DNA of 10,324 nt from Candidatus Pelethomonas intestinigallinarum (GTDB lineage: Bacteria; Bacillota; Clostridia; Oscillospirales; Oscillospiraceae), in NCBI GenBank assembly GCA_018712665.1, contig DVGP01000131.1, positions 1 to 10,324 on the forward strand, in the 5' to 3' direction. The notes beneath the pieces were generated by a model that was not told the origin of the DNA, did not search any database, and worked only from the letters and a program-made list of their open reading frames with translations. Shown piece by piece: positions 1-7,574 of the stretch. The first letter of the stretch is position 1, and each line of letters opens with the position of its first letter. The position numbers were made by a program, and so were the translations under genes.

Positions 1-99
1 ACCTGCTGCAACAAGCTCTCCAAGACCCACATCGAGCAGCTCAAGGCCCTGGGGGCCTTCGCCGGCATGGCAGACACCAGCCAGATGACGTTGTTCTGA
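1..99 (+). CDS. polC: DNA polymerase III PolC, C-terminal end (partial)
   Basis: Only the last 32 residues are present; the gene enters from the left edge in frame 1 and stops at TGA 97-99. The visible peptide contains KLSKTHIEQLKALGAF and ends in QMTLF. In PolC, the replicative polymerase of low-GC Gram-positive lineages, the protein ends in a similar helix (LSKTVIE.L...G.L) followed by a QLSLF-type pentapeptide that docks on the beta sliding clamp. The terminal QMTLF fits that clamp-binding motif and its position. No catalytic part is in the window, so the call rests on this tail alone. The gene converges with the membrane-protein gene at 278-871, and the hairpins at 111-215 lie between them. 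Confidence 0.82.
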   Translation, partial: TCCNKLSKTHIEQLKALGAFAGMADTSQMTLF

Positions 100-100
100 T

Positions 101-215
101 TCAGGGCCCTGCCAGGGCTCCACCCTGGACCCCGCCAGGGCTCCGCCCTGGACCCGCAAGCTTTTTGAAAAAAGCTTGGCAAAAACTTTTGCGCGCAAGG
201 CGGAGCCTTGCGCGC
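101..215. repeat. Hairpin-rich intergenic repeat, copy 1
   Basis: A compound block fills the gap after polC. It has two 23-bp tandem units (111-133 and 134-156, two mismatches), each containing a small CCAGGG/CCCTGG hairpin. Next comes an A/T-rich hairpin (AAGCTTTTT 158-166 against AAAAAGCTT 169-177). Then follow a linker at 180-190 (AAAAGTTTTTG on the minus strand) and a perfect 11-bp stem (191-201 with 205-215, loop GGA). The same order of parts, inverted and degraded, recurs at 8033-8129, which suggests a dispersed intergenic repeat family. Lying between convergent genes, it probably also terminates transcription from both sides. Confidence 0.7.
191..215 (-). terminator. Likely terminator hairpin for the 278-871 gene
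   Basis: A perfect 11-bp GC-rich stem (GCGCGCAAGGC and its complement) with a 3-nt loop lies about 60 bases past the stop of the minus-strand gene. On that strand it is followed by AAAAGTTTTTG, so the U-run is delayed by five bases rather than immediate. It may equally act on polC readthrough, together with the A/T-rich hairpin at 158-177. Termination is inferred from structure only. Confidence 0.45.
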
Positions 216-277
216 TGTTCTGCTCCCCCTGTCCGGCAGGGGATTCCGAAACGATCAGTCCTTGGAGAAAACGGTTT

Positions 278-871
278 TCATGGGTTCTCGGCCCCTCCCT
301 GATGGTGCGTCAAACAATCCAGGCAAAAGCATATGGAGGAAAGGACCAGAGAGATCCCGCTGTGGAACAGGTCGGAGGCGAGGTCTGCGCGGGCCAGGGG
401 GAGGAACCGGGCAACCGTGTGGGCGATGGCGATAGCCGCCGGGGTCAGGACCAGAAGGGCAAAGCCAGCCGCCCGCCACAGGCGGCCCCGGCACCTGCGA
501 AATATGCCGTAGATCGCCCAGGCGCCGGCAATGGCGATGAGGGAGACGCAGGCGCCCAGGGTGAAGACCACCGGCGTTTCCAGGAGGAAGGCCAGCAGGG
601 CCAGGAGAGGGAAGGGGAGGATGCTGGCCATGACCAATGTTTTCTGTAACAGCTGCTTCCTGGCGGTCAGGCAGGGGAGGGCCAGGAGCCACGCCGCTGC
701 CAGGGATGCGGTGACGATCCACGACCAGGACAGTCCCTCCGAGGTAAAGTAGTCGCAGATCAGGCAAATCAGGGCCGCGGTCAATGCCGCCGCGGATAAA
801 AGGGTCAGGATCAGGCCTTTGACCTCTGCCGGAGGAAGCGGTCTTTTGCCATTCTCACGCTGCTGAAACAT
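278..871 (-). CDS. Six-helix membrane protein, DUF6320-like
   Basis: This 197-residue protein has about six hydrophobic segments at residues 19-40, 48-69, 76-97, 100-124, 132-152 and 168-186. The N-terminus is short and basic (residues 1-18), and the last dozen residues are polar. The segment CDYFTSEGLSWSW after helix 1 resembles the D...GLSWSW pattern I associate with clostridial DUF6320 membrane proteins, but that family usually carries an N-terminal zinc-ribbon, absent here. The ATG at 871 is preceded by AAAGGAG with 7-nt spacing, which fixes the start. A good promoter lies at 909-937, so it is probably transcribed alone. It converges on polC. No catalytic or transport motif is visible. 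The family assignment is from memory and moderate at best; the coding call itself is firm. Confidence 0.72.
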   Translation of the reverse strand: MFQQRENGKRPLPPAEVKGLILTLLSAAALTAALICLICDYFTSEGLSWSWIVTASLAAAWLLALPCLTARKQLLQKTLVMASILPFPLLALLAFLLETPVVFTLGACVSLIAIAGAWAIYGIFRRCRGRLWRAAGFALLVLTPAAIAIAHTVARFLPLARADLASDLFHSGISLVLSSICFCLDCLTHHQGGAENP

Positions 872-908
872 ATGGGTCTCCTTTCAAAGCTGAGGCTTCT
901 CACAAAGG

Positions 909-937
909 AGCATACCAGAAAGCCTTCAGGATAACAA
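909..937 (-). promoter_or_regulatory. Sigma-A-type promoter for the DUF6320-like gene
   Basis: Read on the minus strand: TTGTTA (932-937), a 17-bp spacer, then TATGCT (909-914) preceded by TGG, an extended -10. It lies 38 bases upstream of the ATG at 871, giving a short leader. The rest of 938-1020 shows nothing further that I can support. Confidence 0.6.
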
Positions 938-1020
938 CCGACGTGGACTGGACAGAATCCAATGCGCCGTTGCGCCTCCGCCCTGCCGGTGGATAAATCA
1001 AGAGAACGTAGATATAGAAC

Positions 1021-1046
1021 GGGGCGCCGCTATCAAGCGGCGCCCC
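1021..1046 (-). terminator. Terminator of the pot operon
   Basis: Perfect 11-bp stem GGGGCGCCGCT / AGCGGCGCCCC with an ATCA/TGAT loop, about 40 bases beyond the potD stop. On the minus strand it is followed by GTTCTATATCT, a modest U-rich tail. Its position at the end of a four-gene operon and its very stable stem support the call. Confidence 0.72.
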
Positions 1047-1084
1047 GTCTGTTCTGCGTTGTTCGATTTGTTTTCCAGATGGGC

Positions 1085-2248
1085 TCAGTTGCTGCCCAGC
1101 TCCACCCACAGCTCACTGTAGAGGTCCCGGGTCTCCTGGGGCAGCACCAGGTAGGCCTCGCAGCGGTCCAGGACCTCCTGGGGCGCGGCCATGATCTCAT
1201 AGAGCTCCATGTCCAGGGGCTCGCCGTACTGCTCCTCATACCACTCCGGGTACATCTCCAGGGCCTCGGTGTTGGGGGAGGCGTACCAGATGTAGTCCAT
1301 GTTCCGCAGGTTGGCCTCGGTGGAGGCCATGAAGTTGATCCACTCGTGGGCCTCGTCCACGTTCTCCGCGTCCTTCAGGATGCACATGGCGTCCACGAAC
1401 CAGTTGGAGCCCTCTTCGGGGATGACGTAGGCCAGGTCCTCGTTATTCTCCAGCATGGTCAGGTAGTCGCCGGCGTAGTAGGTGGCGATGGCGGCGTTGC
1501 CTCCCTCCATGATCTGGAAGATCTCGTCCATCACCTTGCCCTGGTACACGTCCCGGTCCCAGGCGTCGGCGATGAGCTCATAGGCCTCCCGGATCTGGGC
1601 CTCGTCGGTGGTGTTCACGGAGTAGCCCAGATAGTACAGGGCGATGCCGAAGGCGTCCCGGGAGTTGTCGATGAGCAGCACGTTCCCGGCGGCGGTGTCG
1701 TCGAACATGACGCTCCAGCTGGTGATGGACTCATCCACCATGGTGGTGTTGTAGATGATGCCCAGGGTGCCCCAGGTGTAGGGCACGGTGTACAGGTTCT
1801 CCGGGTCGTAGGACAGGTTCTTGAACCGGTCGTCGATCTTCTCAAAGTTGGGGATCTTGCTGTAATCCAGGGGCTGGAGCATATCCTCCTCGATGAGCTG
1901 AGAGATCATATAGTCAGAGGGGACGATGACGTCGTAGCTGGTGCCGCCGGACTGCAGCGTGGAGTAGAGCTCCTCGTTGCTGGGAGAGGTCCGGTAGTTG
2001 ACCTCAATGCCGGTCTGCGCCTCGAATTCCTCGATAAGACTTTCGTCGATATACTCGCCCCAGCTGCATACGTTCAGTACCCGCTGGCTCCCGTTGCCGC
2101 TGTCGCCGCCGCTGGATTCGCTGGAGTTGCCGGTGGTATTGCTTCCGGCGGAATTGCCAGTGTTGTCGACCCGCTCCACGGAGCAGCCGGACAGGAACAG
2201 AGTGAGCGCCATCACACAGGAGAGCGCCAGGGCAGTGATTTTTTTCAA
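1085..2248 (-). CDS. potD: Spermidine/putrescine-binding lipoprotein PotD
   Basis: This is the extracytoplasmic substrate-binding subunit of the polyamine ABC importer. The TTG at 2246-2248 is chosen as start (387 residues): it follows GGAGG by 9 nt and yields a textbook lipoprotein signal, MKKITALALS then the lipobox LSGC with Cys22 as the predicted lipidated residue. An ATG 21 bases upstream would place the ribosome site inside the coding region. Residues 23-55 form a Ser/Asn/Gly linker. The mature fold starts at LNVCSWGEYIDE (58-69) and includes VPSDYMIS (109-116), VPYTWGTLGIIYN (155-167) and DNSRDAF (194-200). These match PotD family blocks, including aromatic and acidic residues that line the polyamine pocket in E. 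coli PotD. It is last in the operon, after potC. Whether it binds spermidine, putrescine or both cannot be read from the sequence. Confidence 0.93.
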   Translation of the reverse strand: MKKITALALSCVMALTLFLSGCSVERVDNTGNSAGSNTTGNSSESSGGDSGNGSQRVLNVCSWGEYIDESLIEEFEAQTGIEVNYRTSPSNEELYSTLQSGGTSYDVIVPSDYMISQLIEEDMLQPLDYSKIPNFEKIDDRFKNLSYDPENLYTVPYTWGTLGIIYNTTMVDESITSWSVMFDDTAAGNVLLIDNSRDAFGIALYYLGYSVNTTDEAQIREAYELIADAWDRDVYQGKVMDEIFQIMEGGNAAIATYYAGDYLTMLENNEDLAYVIPEEGSNWFVDAMCILKDAENVDEAHEWINFMASTEANLRNMDYIWYASPNTEALEMYPEWYEEQYGEPLDMELYEIMAAPQEVLDRCEAYLVLPQETRDLYSELWVELGSN

Positions 2249-2262
2249 TTGATCATTCCTCC
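2246..2262 (-). promoter_or_regulatory. RBS and TTG start of potD
   Basis: On the minus strand GGAGG (2258-2262) is followed by nine bases and TTG (2246-2248), then an A-rich codon run. The spacing is ideal for TTG and impossible for the ATG at 2269, which lies upstream of the site. This decides the potD start. Confidence 0.8.
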
Positions 2263-2291
2263 AATACACGATTTAAAATAGATTATCTCAG

Positions 2292-2305
2292 GGCCCTGTC
2301 GGGCC
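2292..2305 (-). other. Small hairpin in the potC-potD gap
   Basis: GGCCC / GGGCC with a four-base loop sits in the 65-base gap between the potC stop and the potD start, the only sizable gap in the operon. It has no U-run, so it is not an obvious terminator. A role as RNA processing or stability element that raises potD relative to the permeases is a guess. Confidence 0.35.
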
Positions 2306-2313
2306 GAAAGACC

Positions 2314-3195
2314 TTAATACCGGCGCTTTGCCAGGGCTTTTTCCGCCCGAGCCTCCCGGATGTTGTTGGCCGCCAGCAGCAGGATCACCACCACGAACAG
2401 CAGCGTGGAGATGGCGTTGATCTCCGGGGAGATCCGCCGGCGGGCCATGCCGTAGATCTCGATGGCCAGGGTGGACACCGAGGAGCCGGCGGTGAAGTAG
2501 GAGATGACGAAGTCGTCCACGCTCATGGTGAAGGCGATGAGGGCTCCGGAGATGATGCCGGGCTTGATCTCAGGCAGGATCACCTTGAAGAAGGCCTGCA
2601 TCCAGGTGCAGCCCAGGTCCTGGGCCGCGTCCACCAGGTTCCGGTCCATCTGCCGCAGCTTGGGGCCCACAGAGAGGATGACATAGGGGATGTTGAAGGT
2701 AATATGGGCGATGAGCATGGTGCCGAAGCCCAGGGACAGCTTGGGAAGGGTGATCCGGTAGAGTGTGCCGAACCAGTTGAGGGTAAAGCGGTAGTTGGCG
2801 GCGAACTCATTCCAAAGGCCGAATACCGCCACAAACAACAGGCACAGGCTCACGCCGGTGACGATATCCGCGTTGGTCATAGGGATATTGTTTACCGTCA
2901 GCAGGGCGCTCCGGGTCTTAGGCCGCATGGAGTAGAAGCCCACCGAGGCGAAGGTGCCGGCAATGGTGGCGATGACCGTGGCCAGCAGGGACACCAGAAG
3001 GGTGGTGTAGAAGCTCTGCATGATGGCCCGGTCCCGGAACAGCTCCTCGTACCAGTGCAGGGAGAAGCCCTGCCACACCACGCTGCTGTTGCCGGCGTTG
3101 AAGGAAAAGATGATCATCAGAAGGATGGGGGCGTACAAAAACAGGAACACCAGAGTCATAAAGACCCGGCTGCCCACCCGGCGCTGCTTCCTCAT
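2314..3195 (-). CDS. potC: Spermidine/putrescine ABC permease PotC
   Basis: Second inner-membrane permease of the polyamine importer, 293 residues (E. coli PotC is slightly shorter). Hydrophobic helices lie near residues 11-31, 62-86, 108-126, 155-178, 213-235 and 262-277. The cytoplasmic EAA loop that contacts the ATPase is clear at 188-212 (VDAAQDLG...KVILPEIKPGI). FSFNAGNSSVVWQGFSLHWY after helix 1 matches the conserved periplasmic start of PotC proteins. The ATG overlaps the potB stop in a 4-base ATGA junction, implying translational coupling. The ribosome site is weak (AGGCGG), consistent with coupling. It pairs with PotB as the transmembrane heterodimer. Confidence 0.93.
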   Translation of the reverse strand: MRKQRRVGSRVFMTLVFLFLYAPILLMIIFSFNAGNSSVVWQGFSLHWYEELFRDRAIMQSFYTTLLVSLLATVIATIAGTFASVGFYSMRPKTRSALLTVNNIPMTNADIVTGVSLCLLFVAVFGLWNEFAANYRFTLNWFGTLYRITLPKLSLGFGTMLIAHITFNIPYVILSVGPKLRQMDRNLVDAAQDLGCTWMQAFFKVILPEIKPGIISGALIAFTMSVDDFVISYFTAGSSVSTLAIEIYGMARRRISPEINAISTLLFVVVILLLAANNIREARAEKALAKRRY

Positions 3196-4073
3196 AGCAA
3201 CACCGCCTGTTCCTCGCCCTCACCGAAGCGATTCATGATGCCCATGCAGATGATGACGATGACCATCATCACCAGGGCGATGGCGCTCCCCAGGTGGGGG
3301 TTGTAGGCCCCGCCCAGGAACTGCTGCTCGATGAGGTCGCCCAGCATCATGTGGGTGCCGCCGCCCAGCAGCCGGGAGATGGCGAAGGTGGACACCGCGG
3401 GGACGAACACCATAGTCACCCCGGACAGGATGCCCGGCAGGGACAGGGGGAAGATCACCTTGCGGAACACCGTGGCGGAGTTGGCCCCCAGGTCCCTGGC
3501 GGCCTCCACCAGGGAGTTGTCCAGCTTGACGATCACCGAGTAGATGGGGAGGATCATGAAGGGCAGGTAGTTGTACACCATGCCCAGCACCACAGCCCCC
3601 TGGGTGCGGATCATGCGGAAATAGGTGATGGGGACATACTGGGAAGGATCGTCGGCGAGCTGAGCGCCAATGGCGTTGATCAGGTCGAACAGGCCGATGG
3701 CGTCAAAGAATTGGTTGAGCAGGCCGTTGTTCTCCAGAATGGACATCCAGGCGTAGGTCCGCAGCAGAAAATTGACCCACATGGGCAGCATGATGAGGAC
3801 CGTGGCCAGGCGCTGGAACCGGGGACCCTCCTTGGCCATCATGTAGGAGATGGGGTAGCCGATGAGCAGGCAGATGACTGTGGCGATAATGGCCAGCTGG
3901 AAGGAGCGGGTGAAGATGGACAGGTAGGTGCCCATGCCCACGAAATTGGAGGCGGTGGGCGCGAAGTCCGCGGTGGTGAAGGCGTAGATCACCACCATGA
4001 TGATGGGGGCCACCACAAACAGGGCCATCCAGACCACGTATGGGATGGCGAAGAGGGAGCGCCTACTCCTCAT
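3192..4073 (-). CDS. potB: Spermidine/putrescine ABC permease PotB
   Basis: First permease subunit, 293 residues, with helices near residues 8-31, 58-80, 88-106, 158-182, 213-233 and 262-280. The EAA loop is at 189-214 (VEAARDLG...[11 protein letters not shown]). [18 protein letters not shown] (96-113) is a typical PotB/PotC-type helix-2/3 region. A stretch at about 114-157 between that helix and the next is longer than I expect for the family and rich in polar residues; it would face outside. The gene overlaps potA by 11 bases and potC by 4, so the three are tightly coupled. Confidence 0.93.
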   Translation of the reverse strand: MRSRRSLFAIPYVVWMALFVVAPIIMVVIYAFTTADFAPTASNFVGMGTYLSIFTRSFQLAIIATVICLLIGYPISYMMAKEGPRFQRLATVLIMLPMWVNFLLRTYAWMSILENNGLLNQFFDAIGLFDLINAIGAQLADDPSQYVPITYFRMIRTQGAVVLGMVYNYLPFMILPIYSVIVKLDNSLVEAARDLGANSATVFRKVIFPLSLPGILSGVTMVFVPAVSTFAISRLLGGGTHMMLGDLIEQQFLGGAYNPHLGSAIALVMMVIVIICMGIMNRFGEGEEQAVLL

Positions 4074-5265
4074 AGCCTTCCTCCCGGGGGGCGTCCTCCT
4101 CTTCGTCCAGCATGGTCACGTCGTCCATCTCGTCGTATTCCTCAGAGTAGGAGCTGTAGTCGCCGAACATGCCGGAGTACTGGCTCTTGTGCATGATGTG
4201 AATGTCGTCGGGGTTGAGCACGATGCCGATGACCTCGCCCACCTCGTGGTAGTCGGTGGTCTGGATCAGCCATTTGAAGCCCTTGAAATCCACGATGGTG
4301 TCATAGTGGACGCCCTTGAAGGTGACGGAGGTGACGGTGCCCCGGAGCTGGCCCTTCTCAGGAGGGACAATTTCGATGTCCTCGGGGCGGATGACCACGT
4401 CCACCGGTTCCATGGGGGCGAAGCCCTTGTCCAGACATTTGAACTTCCGGTTGAAGAACTCCACCACGTAGTCCTGGTGCATGATGCCGTCGAGGATGTT
4501 GCTCTCCCCGATGAAGTCCGCCACGAAGGCGTTTTTCGGCTCGTTGTAGATGTCCGTGGGGGTGCCGATCTGCTGGATCTTTCCCTGGTCCATGACTACG
4601 ATGGTGTCGGACATGGCCAGAGCCTCCTCCTGGTCGTGGGTGACGTAGATGAAGGTGATGCCCAGCTGCTGCTGGATGCGCTTGAGCTCGTTCTGCATGT
4701 CCTTCCGCAGCCGCAGGTCCAGCGCCCCCAGGGGCTCGTCCAGCAGCAGGACCTTGGGGCGGTTCACCAGGGCCCGGGCGATGGCCACCCGCTGCTGCTG
4801 GCCGCCGGAGAGCTCGTTGATGCGGCGGTTCTCAAAGCCCTTGAGGCTCACCACCTCCAGCATCTCCATGACCCGCTGGCGGATCTCCGCCTCGGGGATC
4901 TTCGCCTTGACCTTCTTCTGCTTGCCGTTCTTCTCCACCGTCTCCGTCTTGCCGATGCGCAGGCCGAAGGCCACGTTCTCAAAGACGTTCAGGTGGGGGA
5001 AGAGGGCGTAGCGCTGGAACACCGTGTTCACCTGCCGCAAATGGGGCGGAACGTCATTCATCCTCACCCCGTCGAACAGCACTTCGCCAGAAGTGGGCGT
5101 AATGAAGCCGCCAATGATGCGCAAGGTCGTCGTCTTGCCGCAGCCACTGGGTCCGAGCAGTGTGAGGAATTCACTGTCATTGAAGTATAAATTGATGTGA
5201 TCGAGAACCAGCTCGCCGTCGAACGCCATGCTGCAGTCAACAAGGCGGATCAACTCTTTGGACAT
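4063..5265 (-). CDS. potA: Polyamine ABC transporter ATPase PotA
   Basis: Cytoplasmic ATPase that powers the importer, 400 residues from the ATG at 5265. That start is preceded by GGGGGAGG with 5-nt spacing and begins MSKELIRL; the open frame runs 90 codons further upstream without family similarity and across the promoter, so that extension is rejected. Visible motifs are Walker A GPSGCGKT (38-45), Q-loop [10 protein letters not shown] (82-91), signature LSGGQQQR (152-159), Walker B KVLLLDEP (171-178) and switch histidine H210 (VTHDQEEA). A TOBE-type regulatory domain covers about 250-360. Two oddities stand out: a Lys-rich insert at about 105-123 in the helical subdomain, and a strongly acidic tail from about 366 to 400 beyond the usual family end. 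It is first in the operon and overlaps potB by 11 bases. Confidence 0.94.
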   Translation of the reverse strand: MSKELIRLVDCSMAFDGELVLDHINLYFNDSEFLTLLGPSGCGKTTTLRIIGGFITPTSGEVLFDGVRMNDVPPHLRQVNTVFQRYALFPHLNVFENVAFGLRIGKTETVEKNGKQKKVKAKIPEAEIRQRVMEMLEVVSLKGFENRRINELSGGQQQRVAIARALVNRPKVLLLDEPLGALDLRLRKDMQNELKRIQQQLGITFIYVTHDQEEALAMSDTIVVMDQGKIQQIGTPTDIYNEPKNAFVADFIGESNILDGIMHQDYVVEFFNRKFKCLDKGFAPMEPVDVVIRPEDIEIVPPEKGQLRGTVTSVTFKGVHYDTIVDFKGFKWLIQTTDYHEVGEVIGIVLNPDDIHIMHKSQYSGMFGDYSSYSEEYDEMDDVTMLDEEEDAPREEGYEE

Positions 5266-5306
5266 GTATCCTCCCCCATTCCTTTTCTGAAAAGTATCCG
5301 TGCGCG

Positions 5307-5326
5307 CCCGCCGCGGGAGCGGCGGG
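5307..5326 (-). other. Stable stem-loop in the potA leader
   Basis: CCCGCCGC / GCGGCGGG with a 4-base loop, an 8-bp all-GC stem, lies about 40 bases upstream of the potA start codon within the predicted leader of roughly 125 bases. It lacks a U-tract. The same leader carries several short complementary runs (TTTTCC, GGAAAAG, GGGAAAAG at about 5345-5390), so alternative folds are possible. No known riboswitch class is recognised. Confidence 0.4.
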
Positions 5327-5397
5327 AAAATGCGTCTGGGCGTAGAAAATTGCCCGCTTTTCCTGAGTACTTTTCCCCCGGAAAAACAGGCAAGCAT

Positions 5398-5426
5398 ACT
5401 ATATCTGTTTTGTGTCGAATTGTCAA
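5398..5426 (-). promoter_or_regulatory. Near-consensus promoter of the potABCD operon
   Basis: On the minus strand: TTGACA (5421-5426, perfect -35), exactly 17 bp, TATAGT (5398-5403, five of six to the -10 consensus). It reads toward potA and predicts a start near 5390, hence a leader of about 125 bases. AT-rich sequence upstream (5430-5470) could act as an UP element. No other candidate in 5266-5631 is as good. Confidence 0.82.
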
Positions 5427-5460
5427 TGATAATACGCAAAAAAATGGGTAAATTTTGCGG

Positions 5461-5540
5461 CGAAAATTCATTCACCCGGCACCAGGCTGACGGTCCCCGG
5501 CGGCTCGCCGCCGGGGACCCCTTTGCCGGTCTCATTTTCG
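5461..5540. repeat. Nested hairpin between glmS and potA
   Basis: Three concentric inverted segments: CGAAAAT (5461-5467) with ATTTTCG (5534-5540), CCGGC (5476-5480) with GCCGG (5525-5529), and an inner perfect 12-bp stem (5492-5503 with 5508-5519, loop CTCG). It lies downstream of glmS and just upstream of the potA promoter, so it may stop glmS transcripts and insulate potA. Smaller hairpins (for example GGCTTT/AAAGCC at 5576-5590) fill the rest of 5541-5631. No U-run follows on either strand, so classic intrinsic termination is unproven; a dispersed repeat is equally possible. Confidence 0.5.
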
Positions 5541-5631
5541 CGGGGAAAATGAATTGCCCCCTGCGCCGGGGCTATGGCTTTGCCAAAGCCCTCCCACGGC
5601 CGCGCGGCGCAGAATCATGTGGCGCCGGTCC

Positions 5632-7473
5632 TCACTCCACCGTCACGGACTTTGCCAGGTTCCGGGGCTTATCAATGTCACAGCCCCGCATTAAGGCCAC
5701 ATAGTAGGCGAAGAGCTGGAGGGGCACCACGCCCAGGGAGGGCAGGAGCATGGGGTGGGTGTTGGGAATGGTGACAACGCCGTTGGCCACCTTGGCCATC
5801 TCCTGGCCGTGGTCCTCGGTGGTGAGGGCCAGCACGTCGCCGCCCCGGGCCTTCACCTCCACGATGTTGCTCATGGCCTTGTCAAAGAGCCGGGCATAGG
5901 TGCCCAGGGCCACCACCAGAGTGCCCTCCTCGATGAGGCTGATGGTCCCGTGCTTCAGCTCCCCGGAGGCGTAGGCCTCGGAGTGGATGTAGGAGATCTC
6001 CTTGAGCTTCAGGGAGCCCTCCAGGCCCATGGCGTAGTCCACGTTGCGGCCAATGAAGAAGACGCTGTTGTGGTTGAAATACTGGCTGGCGTAGTACTGA
6101 ATGGCGTCCTTGTTCTCCAGCACCGCCTCCATCTTCTCCGGCAGGCGGAGCATCTCCTCCAAAATAGCCCGGCAGGTCTCAGCGTCTATGGTCCCCAGCA
6201 CCCGGGCCATGTGGAGCCCGAAGAGGTCCAGGACCACCAGCTGGGTGGAGTAGCCCTTGGTGGTGGCCACGGCGATCTCCGGCCCGGCCCAGGTGTATAG
6301 GACCTGATCGCTCTCCCGGGCGATGGAGGAGCCCACCACGTTCACCAGGGAGAGGATCTTGGCCCCCAGCCGCTTGGCCTCCCGGAGGGCGGCCATGGTG
6401 TCCAGGGTCTCCCCGGACTGGCTGATGACGATGACCAGAGTGGCCCCATCCACAATGGGGTCCATGTACCGGAACTCCGAGGCCAGGGCCACCTCCACCG
6501 GCACCCTCAAAATGCGCTCCAAATTGTACTTTCCCACCATGCCCACATGGTAGGAGGAGCCGCAGGCCACAATATAGATCTTCTTCACCTGCCGGAGGTA
6601 GTCGTCGGAGAGGGCGAAGTCCTCGAAGAACACCTCGCCGTCCCGGATCCGGGGACCCACGGCCCGGCGGATGGCCTGGGGCTGCTCCATGATCTCCTTG
6701 AACATGAAGTGCTCGTAGCCGCCCTTTTCCGCCGCGTCGATCTCCCAGTCCACGTAGGAGATCTCCTTCTCCACAGGCTGCATCAGGTGGTTGTAGCACT
6801 GGATGCCGTCCTTTGTCAGCACCGCCACCTCGCCGTCATCCATGTAGCCCACCCGGCGGGTGTGGCGGATGAGGGCGGTGACGTCGCTGGCCAGGAAGCT
6901 GCACCCGTCGCCGTAGCCCAGGATCAGGGGGCTGTCCTTGCGGACGGCGATGATCTGGTCCGGGGCGTCGGCGCAGAGGATGCCCAGGGCGTAGGCCCCC
7001 TCGATGCGGCGCAGGCACCGGCCTACCGCCTCCAGAATGTCCACCCCGTCGTGCTCGCAGAAGTACTCCACTAGCTGGGCCACCACCTCAGTGTCCGTCT
7101 CCGAGGTGAAGGGCACCCCCTGGCCCTGGAGAAAGTCCTTCAGCTCGGCGTAGTTCTCAATGATGCCGTTGTGGACCACGGCGATCCGGCCGCTGCGGCT
7201 GATCTGGGGGTGGGAGTTGACGTCCGACGGGGCCCCGTGGGTGGCCCAGCGGGTGTGGCCCACTCCCACCCGGCCGGGCACCGACCTCCCGCCGTCCAGC
7301 ATTTTGTCCAGAACGGCCAGCCGCCCCTTTGCCTTGTGGACGGAGAGTCCGGTGGAGGGATCATACACCGCCACGCCGGCGGAGTCGTAGCCCCGGTACT
7401 CCAGCTTGCTCAGGCCCTCCAGCAGAAGGGGGGCCGCCTGCTCGTTTCCAACGTATCCAACGATACCGCACAT
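5632..7473 (-). CDS. glmS: Glucosamine--fructose-6-phosphate aminotransferase GlmS
   Basis: Converts fructose-6-phosphate and glutamine to glucosamine-6-phosphate and glutamate, the first step to UDP-GlcNAc for peptidoglycan. The protein has 613 residues, close to the 609 of E. coli. The start at 7473 gives MCGIVGYVG, so Cys2 becomes the N-terminal nucleophile of the glutaminase domain; GGAGG lies 10 nt upstream. The open frame extends 136 codons further up, but that is ribozyme and mobile-element sequence. Glutaminase motifs: LEYRGYDSAG (24-33), HTRWATHG (73-80), HNGIIENY (101-108), SETDTE (124-129). Isomerase SIS domains: CGSSYHVG (304-311), SQSGETLDT (351-359), then SGELKHG, and the canonical C-terminus PRNLAKSVTVE with the family's catalytic-site lysine. 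Regulation is expected through the ribozyme in its leader. Confidence 0.97.
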   Translation of the reverse strand: MCGIVGYVGNEQAAPLLLEGLSKLEYRGYDSAGVAVYDPSTGLSVHKAKGRLAVLDKMLDGGRSVPGRVGVGHTRWATHGAPSDVNSHPQISRSGRIAVVHNGIIENYAELKDFLQGQGVPFTSETDTEVVAQLVEYFCEHDGVDILEAVGRCLRRIEGAYALGILCADAPDQIIAVRKDSPLILGYGDGCSFLASDVTALIRHTRRVGYMDDGEVAVLTKDGIQCYNHLMQPVEKEISYVDWEIDAAEKGGYEHFMFKEIMEQPQAIRRAVGPRIRDGEVFFEDFALSDDYLRQVKKIYIVACGSSYHVGMVGKYNLERILRVPVEVALASEFRYMDPIVDGATLVIVISQSGETLDTMAALREAKRLGAKILSLVNVVGSSIARESDQVLYTWAGPEIAVATTKGYSTQLVVLDLFGLHMARVLGTIDAETCRAILEEMLRLPEKMEAVLENKDAIQYYASQYFNHNSVFFIGRNVDYAMGLEGSLKLKEISYIHSEAYASGELKHGTISLIEEGTLVVALGTYARLFDKAMSNIVEVKARGGDVLALTTEDHGQEMAKVANGVVTIPNTHPMLLPSLGVVPLQLFAYYVALMRGCDIDKPRNLAKSVTVE

Positions 7474-7574
7474 ATCAAAATATCCTCCGATAAAATTCAG
7501 CTTCGGGGAGCGCAGAACACCATCCCGTGCCGGAAAGGCCGGCATGGGCCATGCGCTTCCACTGTTTGATTTTC

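Noticed and set aside
101..156. CRISPR array
   Set aside because: Only two adjacent units of 23 bp without spacers; these are tandem hairpins.
962..2281. Long plus-strand open frame of 439 codons
   Set aside because: It is antisense to potD, rich in Val, Gly and His as expected from a GC-rich shadow frame, with no ribosome site or family motif.
3997..5190. Plus-strand open frame of 397 codons opposite potA
   Set aside because: Shadow of potA; composition (Val, Leu, His, Asp) is typical of an antisense frame in high-GC DNA.
5266..5535. 90-codon N-terminal extension of PotA
   Set aside because: It would cross the strong promoter and leader, lacks similarity to ABC ATPases, and the ATG at 5265 has an excellent ribosome site.
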